A stretch of 8,912 bases of DNA from Desulfobacterales bacterium. GTDB taxonomy: Bacteria; Desulfobacterota; Desulfobacteria; Desulfobacterales; JAUWMJ01. The first letter of the stretch is position 1. Each line of letters begins with the position of its first letter. A program made the translations under genes and the position numbers. The notes under the pieces are model-generated. The model was not told where the DNA came from. It worked only from the letters and a program-made list of their open reading frames with translations, and ran no database searches. Shown piece by piece: positions 4,739 to 8,912 of the stretch. Where the stretch lies: the NCBI GenBank assembly GCA_030613225.1, contig JAUWMJ010000090.1, positions 1-8,912 of the forward strand. The letters run 5' to 3'.

Positions 4739-6319
4739 ATGAAGGTTTTGGTAAGCGATAATCTGGGTGAAATCGGTATCCGGATGTTTCAGGAAGAAGA
4801 GGGGATTGAAGTTGATGTTAATACAGGACTGCCTCCTGAAGAGCTTAAAGGTATCATAGAGGATTACGACGGCCTTGTTATCCGCAGTGCGACGAAGGTG
4901 ACTGAGGATCTCCTGCAGACAGCGGTGAAGCTGAAGGTTGTCGGTCGTGCGGGAATCGGCCTTGACAATGTTGATATCCCGGCGGCTACAAAAAGGGGAA
5001 TAGTTGTTATGAACACTCCGGGCGGAAATGTAATAACGACTGCGGAACATACGATAGCCATGATGCTGGCCCTGACAAGAAACATACCCTCTGGAACCTA
5101 TAGCTTAAAAGATGGCCGATGGGAAAAGAAAAAACTCCAGGGAAGAGAAATATTCAATAAAAAACTGGGCGTTATAGGTTTCGGAAAAATAGGCGCCATT
5201 GTTGCTGACCGTGCACGGGGATTGAAGATGAAAGTGATTGTACACGATCCCAATTTCACACCGGAACAGATAGAAAAGGCCGGGTTTAAAAGCGTTTCCA
5301 TAGAACAGTTATACAGGGAAGCAGATTATATTACAGTACATGTCCCAAAGCTTGAAAGTACAACAGGACTTCTTAACAAGGCGGCTTTTGACCGGATGAA
5401 AGATGGCGTAATGGTAATTAACTGTGCACGTGGGGGCATTGTTGATGAGAAGGACTTGAATGATGCCTTAAACTCCGGGAAAGTCGCAGGAGCGGCACTA
5501 GATGTTTTTGAAACCGAACCACCGGGTGCAAGTCCGCTGTTTGCACACGACCGTCTTATATGTACGCCTCACCTGGGTGCGTCAACAAAGGAGGCCCAGA
5601 CCAATGTGGCGGTTGCTGTTGCCGAACAGATTATTGACTTTCTTAAAAACGGCACAATCCTTAATGCAGTGAATGTTCCGTCGGTTGCAGGTGAACTTCT
5701 TGCCAGACTGGGCCCGTTTCTGACTCTTGCCGATCGGATGGGAAGCCTCCAGGCACAGATTGCCAAAGGGCCTATAAAAGAAGTTGTTATCGAGTACAAC
5801 GGTGATTTTAGCGATCTTGATCTTGCCCCTGTTTCAACAGCGGTTTTAAAAGGACTTCTCACAGCGGTTGTCAAAGATGATGTAAATTTTGTAAATGCAA
5901 ATATCATTGCAAAAGAAAGGGGCATAAAAGTTACTGAAGCAACCAGCACCGATGCCGAGCACTTTATAAATCTGATCACTGTCAGGGTTATTACGACTGA
6001 AATGACGAGTGCGGTATCAGGAACGATATATGGAAAGAGTGAACCAAGAATAGTCAAGATTAACAATTTCGGGCTTGAGCTGATACCGGAGGGTCATCTT
6101 GCCCTTATTTTTAATCTTGATAAACCAGGCGCCATTGGAAGTATCGGCATAACCCTTGGTAAAAACAGTATTAATATAAGCCGAATGCAGGTGGGGCAGG
6201 ATGAAGGCGGTGTAAACAATATTATTTTTCTTAAAACAGACACGTCCATACCAAACAATGTACTTAAGGAACTGCGTGACTTGCCCATGGTAAATACGGT
6301 CACGTTGCTTGAATTTTGA
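4739..6319 (+). CDS. serA: D-3-phosphoglycerate dehydrogenase, long type with ACT domain
   Basis: This encodes 526 residues, the standard length of the long (ASB plus ACT) form. The start is clear: GGAGG at 4725-4729 lies 9 nt before ATG 4739. The enzyme oxidises 3-phosphoglycerate to 3-phosphohydroxypyruvate with NAD, the first step of serine synthesis, in the cytoplasm. The N-terminal substrate domain contains GRAGIGLDNVDI (69-80) and NTPGGNVITTAEH (92-104). The NAD fold shows GFGKIG (147-152) and the acidic Asp170. The catalytic set is Arg231 (NCARGGIVDE), Glu260 (DVFETEPP) and His278 (PHLGAS). An intervening domain follows (about 310-450). The C-terminal ACT domain (about 455-526, LALIFNLDKPGAIGSIG and onward) is the usual site of serine feedback control. 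A DUF1844 gene follows after 15 nt, so the two are very likely co-transcribed. Confidence 0.97.
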   Translation: MKVLVSDNLGEIGIRMFQEEEGIEVDVNTGLPPEELKGIIEDYDGLVIRSATKVTEDLLQTAVKLKVVGRAGIGLDNVDIPAATKRGIVVMNTPGGNVITTAEHTIAMMLALTRNIPSGTYSLKDGRWEKKKLQGREIFNKKLGVIGFGKIGAIVADRARGLKMKVIVHDPNFTPEQIEKAGFKSVSIEQLYREADYITVHVPKLESTTGLLNKAAFDRMKDGVMVINCARGGIVDEKDLNDALNSGKVAGAALDVFETEPPGASPLFAHDRLICTPHLGASTKEAQTNVAVAVAEQIIDFLKNGTILNAVNVPSVAGELLARLGPFLTLADRMGSLQAQIAKGPIKEVVIEYNGDFSDLDLAPVSTAVLKGLLTAVVKDDVNFVNANIIAKERGIKVTEATSTDAEHFINLITVRVITTEMTSAVSGTIYGKSEPRIVKINNFGLELIPEGHLALIFNLDKPGAIGSIGITLGKNSINISRMQVGQDEGGVNNIIFLKTDTSIPNNVLKELRDLPMVNTVTLLEF

Positions 6320-6334
6320 TAAAGGAGGATAACA

Positions 6335-6754
6335 ATGCCTGACGAGAAAGGCGAAGATAAAGGTTTTGTTATAAAAGACAAAAGGATTTTCTCCCAAAAA
6401 GAGCAGGATATTAAAGAGGAAGATAAAGAACCTGAAAAGGAACCTGCAAAAGAGGAAACAAAGGCTCAGGAGGCGGCATCAGCAGAAAAACAAGATGCTG
6501 AGGCTCAGCTTCCGGAGATAAATTTTCCGACCTTCATAATCTCTTTGAACGCATCTGCGCTGGTTAACCTTGGAGCGATTGAAGATCCCGCTTCGGGTAA
6601 GAAAGTGAAGAATCTACTCATAGCAAAACAGACAATCGATATTTTAAGCATGCTTGAGGAAAAAACCCGCGGGAATTTATCAGAAGAAGAGGAAAAAATA
6701 CTTAAAAACATTCTTTATGATTTGAGGATTATATACGTTAAAGAGAAAGGGTAA
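6335..6754 (+). CDS. DUF1844 family protein with charged N-terminal tail
   Basis: This encodes 139 residues. ATG 6335 follows AAAGGAGG (6321-6328) by 6 nt, the strongest ribosome-binding site in the window beside that of serA. Residues 1-60 are highly charged, mostly Lys and Glu, and probably disordered or helical. Residues 61-137 match the DUF1844 domain: INFPTFIISLNASALVNLG (62-80), AKQTIDILSMLEEKTRGNL (97-115) and ILYDLRIIYV (126-135). No biochemical function is established for this family, and none can be inferred from the sequence. There is no signal peptide and no membrane segment. It sits 15 nt after serA and is likely translated from the same mRNA. DUF1844 genes occur in Desulfobacterota and related phyla near housekeeping genes, so this co-location with serA does not prove a role in serine synthesis. 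Confidence 0.88.
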   Translation: MPDEKGEDKGFVIKDKRIFSQKEQDIKEEDKEPEKEPAKEETKAQEAASAEKQDAEAQLPEINFPTFIISLNASALVNLGAIEDPASGKKVKNLLIAKQTIDILSMLEEKTRGNLSEEEEKILKNILYDLRIIYVKEKG

Positions 6755-6756
6755 AA

Positions 6757-6787
6757 AGGCTGGGAGGCTGGGAAGCTGGGAGGCTGG
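6757..6787. repeat. Tandem octamers, consensus AGGCTGGG
   Basis: Units AGGCTGGG, AGGCTGGG, AAGCTGGG and a partial AGGCTGG follow directly after the DUF1844 stop codon. The same octamer recurs after the tRNA at 7849-7856, where it pairs with its own complement. Confidence 0.85.
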
Positions 6788-6865
6788 AATGCTTGCTATT
6801 ATAAAACAACTTTCAACAAAGCAAACATCGACAATAAATTGCCAATATGATGTCGCTATGCGCGT

Positions 6866-7735
6866 ATGAAGATTCTTTCTCCGGCCAAGATAAACTTAGT
6901 TTTACATGTAACCGGAAAAAGACCGGACGGGTATCATGATCTGGTCACCATTATGTGTTGTGTCAGCCTTTATGATACGATTTTCCTAACAACGCGCGTT
7001 AAAAAGACCACCGTGTCATGCTCAAACCCGGAAGTCCCGGAAGATGAAACTAATATCGCCTTTAAAGCGGCTGATCTTTTTTTAAATAGATTAAACAGAC
7101 AAGAGGGTGTTAAAATCACAATTAAAAAAGAGATACCGGTCGCAGCCGGACTTGGTGGCGGGAGCAGTAATGCTGCCGCCGTTTTTTTAGGATTAAACCG
7201 CTCTTACGGGTACCCATTTTCTCTTGATGATCTAATGGCCATGGGCATTTCAATAGGTGCGGATGTCCCATTTTTTTTGTTCGGGAAACCAGCCAGAGCA
7301 AGCGGTATTGGTGAGAAACTTGAAGTCTGCGATGGACTGCCTTCATACAAAATTTTACTGGTTTATCCGGGATTTGGTGTTTCGACTGCCGATGTTTATA
7401 AAAATGTCGATTTGGGATTGACAAAATGTAAAAAAACTCTTAAAAAGGCTCTTTTGGAGAAAAGTAAATTTAATGCAGCGTACCATTTATACAATGATCT
7501 TGAGTCTGTTGTTGTATCAAGGCATCCTGAAATAATTGAGGTAAAAGAAGCACTTTTAAGCCATGGTGCAAAAGGAGCGCTTATGTCAGGAAGCGGGCCG
7601 ACTGTGTTCGGTCTTTTTTCTGATCATGATAAGGCCCGTGCGGCAAATCATGTCCTTTCTAAAAATAGTGAATGGCAGCTGTTTCTCACAGATATGATAA
7701 TTGATGCAGGATGTATAATACAGGATTCAGGATGA
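6866..7735 (+). CDS. ispE: 4-diphosphocytidyl-2-C-methyl-D-erythritol kinase
   Basis: This encodes 289 residues, typical for IspE. The ATG at 6866 is the first start after an in-frame TGA at 6848 and gives the expected N-terminus MKILSPAKINLVLHV. No convincing Shine-Dalgarno precedes it, so translation may be weak or use another signal. IspE phosphorylates the 2-hydroxyl of CDP-methylerythritol with ATP, the fourth step of the MEP route to isoprenoid precursors, in the cytoplasm. GHMP-kinase motifs are in order: PAKINL with Lys8, KRPDGYHDL (18-26), the ATP loop PVAAGLGGGSSNAAA (91-105), GADVPFF with catalytic Asp133, and SGSGPTVFGLF (241-251). The preceding 111-nt spacer carries AGGCTGGG octamers. 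The order ispE, tRNA-Gln, prs is the arrangement I know from Geobacter-type genomes and supports the assignment. Confidence 0.96.
   Translation: MKILSPAKINLVLHVTGKRPDGYHDLVTIMCCVSLYDTIFLTTRVKKTTVSCSNPEVPEDETNIAFKAADLFLNRLNRQEGVKITIKKEIPVAAGLGGGSSNAAAVFLGLNRSYGYPFSLDDLMAMGISIGADVPFFLFGKPARASGIGEKLEVCDGLPSYKILLVYPGFGVSTADVYKNVDLGLTKCKKTLKKALLEKSKFNAAYHLYNDLESVVVSRHPEIIEVKEALLSHGAKGALMSGSGPTVFGLFSDHDKARAANHVLSKNSEWQLFLTDMIIDAGCIIQDSG
7714..7719 (+). promoter_or_regulatory. Possible -10 box for tRNA-Gln
   Basis: A perfect TATAAT lies inside the end of ispE, which would place a start near 7725, about 19 nt before the tRNA. No good -35 box is present at the right distance. The tRNA could equally be processed from an ispE read-through transcript. 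Confidence 0.3.
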
Positions 7736-7743
7736 TGCATTTT

Positions 7744-7818
7744 TGGGGCGTCGTCAAGCGGTAAGACACAGGACTTTGGTTCCTGCATTCGGAGGTTCGA
7801 ATCCTCCCGCCCCAGCCA
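7744..7818 (+). tRNA. tRNA-Gln (anticodon UUG), CCA encoded
   Basis: The acceptor stem TGGGGCG (7744-7750) pairs with CGCCCCA (7808-7814), followed by discriminator G and an encoded CCA at 7816-7818. The anticodon arm is CAGGA (7769-7773), loop CTTTGGT and TCCTG (7781-7785). The anticodon TTG at 7776-7778 reads CAA. The T arm is GGAGG-TTCGAAT-CCTCC. The weak first pair (T-A) before GGGG is a known tRNA-Gln trait. The gene lies 8 nt after the ispE stop codon. Confidence 0.97.
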
Positions 7819-7848
7819 GGTTTTATAATATGAGGCTATAAGGCCAGG

Positions 7849-7878
7849 AGGCTGGGAGGCCGCTTAGATTCCCAGCCT
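7849..7878 (+). terminator. Hairpin after tRNA-Gln, possible terminator
   Basis: AGGCTGGGA (7849-7857) pairs perfectly with TCCCAGCCT (7870-7878) around a 12-nt loop and is followed by TTATTAG. The T-run is short, so termination is only possible. The arm is also the AGGCTGGG octamer seen at 6757-6787. Confidence 0.4.
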
Positions 7879-7898
7879 TTATTAGTGGCAAGAGAAAA

Positions 7899-7916
7899 GG
7901 TAGCCGTTCACGGCTT
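7899..7916. repeat. Palindromic 18-mer, copy 2
   Basis: GGTAGCCGTTCACGGCTT is the exact reverse complement of 1500-1517. Confidence 0.85.
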
Positions 7917-7920
7917 AAAA

Positions 7921-7962
7921 CGTTTCGCAAAAAGTGGTTTGTTGACTTTTTACGAGACCGTC
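7921..7962. repeat. Short hairpin related to the 124-bp element
   Basis: CGTTTCGCAAAAAGT (7921-7935) pairs imperfectly with ACTTTTTACGAGACCG (7945-7960) around a 9-nt loop. The right arm (TTTTTACGA, then CCGTC) resembles the right end of the element at 188-311. This may be a shortened or decayed member of the same family. Confidence 0.55.
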
Positions 7963-7964
7963 AT

Positions 7965-7989
7965 TTTCTAATTTCAACGTTCAGTGAAC
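7965..7989 (-). repeat. Dispersed 25-mer, copy 2
   Basis: This is the reverse complement of 1214-1238 with one mismatch. It includes the palindrome CGTTCA-G-TGAACG (7978-7990), which lies 34 nt upstream of prs. Confidence 0.8.
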
Positions 7990-8023
7990 GCATACATAAT
8001 TTTAAATTGGTGAAATCATAAAT

Positions 8024-8912
8024 ATGGATGAAAATTCAATCAACGGTCTTGCAATTTTTTCGGGCAACTCAAATCCTGTTCTTACAAAAAAGATATGTGC
8101 TTATCTCAACCTTCCGACGGGTAATGCCAAGGTCAAAACCTTCAGTGACGGCGAGATACGAATTGAAATCGATGAAAACGTTCGCTCAAAGGACGTTTTT
8201 CTCATACAGTCGACCTGTGAACCTGTAAACAACAATCTTGTAGAACTCCTTTTAATGCTGGATGCATTTAAGCGTTCCTCGGCGAGCAGAATAACCGCTG
8301 TAATTCCATATTTCGGTTATGCACGACAGGATAAGAAAGTGGCTCCCCGTGTTCCAATCAGCGCGAAGCTTGTTGCGGACATGCTGGAAGTCGCCGGTGC
8401 AAACAGGGTAATAACAATGGATCTGCATGCCGGCCAGATCCAGGGTTTTTTCAATATTCCGGTGGATAACCTTTTTGCCGCACCGGTTATTCTTGAATAC
8501 ATAAAGAGCCATTTTGATAATAATCTTGTAATTGTTTCTCCTGATGCAGGTGGAGCTGAAAGGGCAAGGGCTTTTGCAAAAAGGCTTCATGCGGATCTTG
8601 CTGTTGTAGATAAGCGTCGTGATGCGCCGAACAAGGCTAGGGCTATGGCGGTCATTGGCGATGTTGCCGGAAAAATTGCGATTATCCTTGATGACATGGT
8701 CGATACAGCCGGCACGTTGATCGAGGCAGCATCTGCTATTATTAAAAATGGTGCAAAGGAAGTTCATGCCTGCTGTGCCCATGCCGTATTGTCCGGTCCA
8801 TCTATGGAAAGGATAACAGATTCTAAACTAAAAAGTCTTATGGTAACAGACACGATTCCTTTAAGTGAAAAAGCAAAAGTCTGTGATAAGATAAAAGTAC
8901 TGACAATTTCGG
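8024..8912 (+). CDS. prs: Ribose-phosphate pyrophosphokinase (PRPP synthetase), C-terminus cut by window edge
   Basis: The frame is open from ATG 8024 to the right edge, giving 296 residues of an expected 310-315, so only the last 15-20 are missing. GGTGA at 8009-8013 is a weak ribosome-binding site 10 nt upstream. The enzyme transfers pyrophosphate from ATP to ribose 5-phosphate, making PRPP for purine, pyrimidine, histidine, tryptophan and NAD synthesis. Motifs are [10 protein letters not shown] (40-49), [10 protein letters not shown] (96-105, usually RQDRK), [13 protein letters not shown] (131-143) with the metal-binding His, [18 protein letters not shown] (171-188), the flexible-loop KRRD (197-200) and the PRPP-binding loop DDMVDTAGT (223-231). 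The spacer from tRNA-Gln carries three repeat types and may hold its promoter; a TTCAAC-N16-CATAAT pair at 7973-8000 is a weak candidate. In related genomes rplY and pth follow prs. Confidence 0.96.
   Translation, partial: MDENSINGLAIFSGNSNPVLTKKICAYLNLPTGNAKVKTFSDGEIRIEIDENVRSKDVFLIQSTCEPVNNNLVELLLMLDAFKRSSASRITAVIPYFGYARQDKKVAPRVPISAKLVADMLEVAGANRVITMDLHAGQIQGFFNIPVDNLFAAPVILEYIKSHFDNNLVIVSPDAGGAERARAFAKRLHADLAVVDKRRDAPNKARAMAVIGDVAGKIAIILDDMVDTAGTLIEAASAIIKNGAKEVHACCAHAVLSGPSMERITDSKLKSLMVTDTIPLSEKAKVCDKIKVLTIS

Noticed and set aside
5569..6066. Minus-strand 165-residue hydrophobic-looking frame
   Set aside because: It is antisense to the conserved serA coding sequence.
8252..8782. Minus-strand 176-residue frame
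   Set aside because: It is antisense to prs, which shows every expected motif in the plus frame.

Overview
The window looks like a chromosomal stretch of a strictly anaerobic, Gram-negative Desulfobacterota (delta-proteobacterial, Desulfobacterales-like) genome. Three things point there. An outer-membrane MlaA lipoprotein implies a double membrane. A two-gene glutaconate-type CoA-transferase is common in anaerobic acid and aromatic degraders. The order ispE, tRNA-Gln, prs is the one I know from Geobacter and relatives. Taxonomy is inferred from gene content and order only.

Layout. Positions 1-1092 hold the end of a CoA-transferase subunit A gene and a complete subunit B gene, separated by a 124-bp palindromic repeat. 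Positions 1093-2221 hold no intact gene. This is a repeat island with octamer repeats, a decayed antisense four-helix-bundle (23S rRNA IVP-type) gene, GC-rich stem-loops, and a 293-bp MITE-like element with 73-bp terminal inverted repeats and a perfect 9-bp target duplication. Next come a DegV-family fatty-acid-binding protein (2222-3085) and an MlaA/VacJ lipoprotein (3322-4167). The mlaA gene is bracketed by two direct copies of a roughly 100-bp repeat and followed by a 33-bp tandem array. Positions 4739-6754 are a tight two-gene unit: serA (serine biosynthesis) and a DUF1844 protein. Then come ispE (MEP isoprenoid pathway), tRNA-Gln(UUG) with encoded CCA, and prs (PRPP synthetase), which runs off the right edge.

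The genes do not form one pathway. They are housekeeping and metabolic functions: acyl-CoA activation, exogenous fatty-acid or lipid handling, outer-membrane lipid asymmetry, serine, isoprenoid precursors and PRPP. They are separated by unusually repeat-rich spacers.

I found no CRISPR array, defence system, prophage, autonomous transposase or obvious new multi-gene system. What deserves attention is the non-coding fraction. At least six repeat families occur in about 9 kb, several in two or more copies, one at a well-marked insertion site and one apparently supplying the start codon of mlaA.
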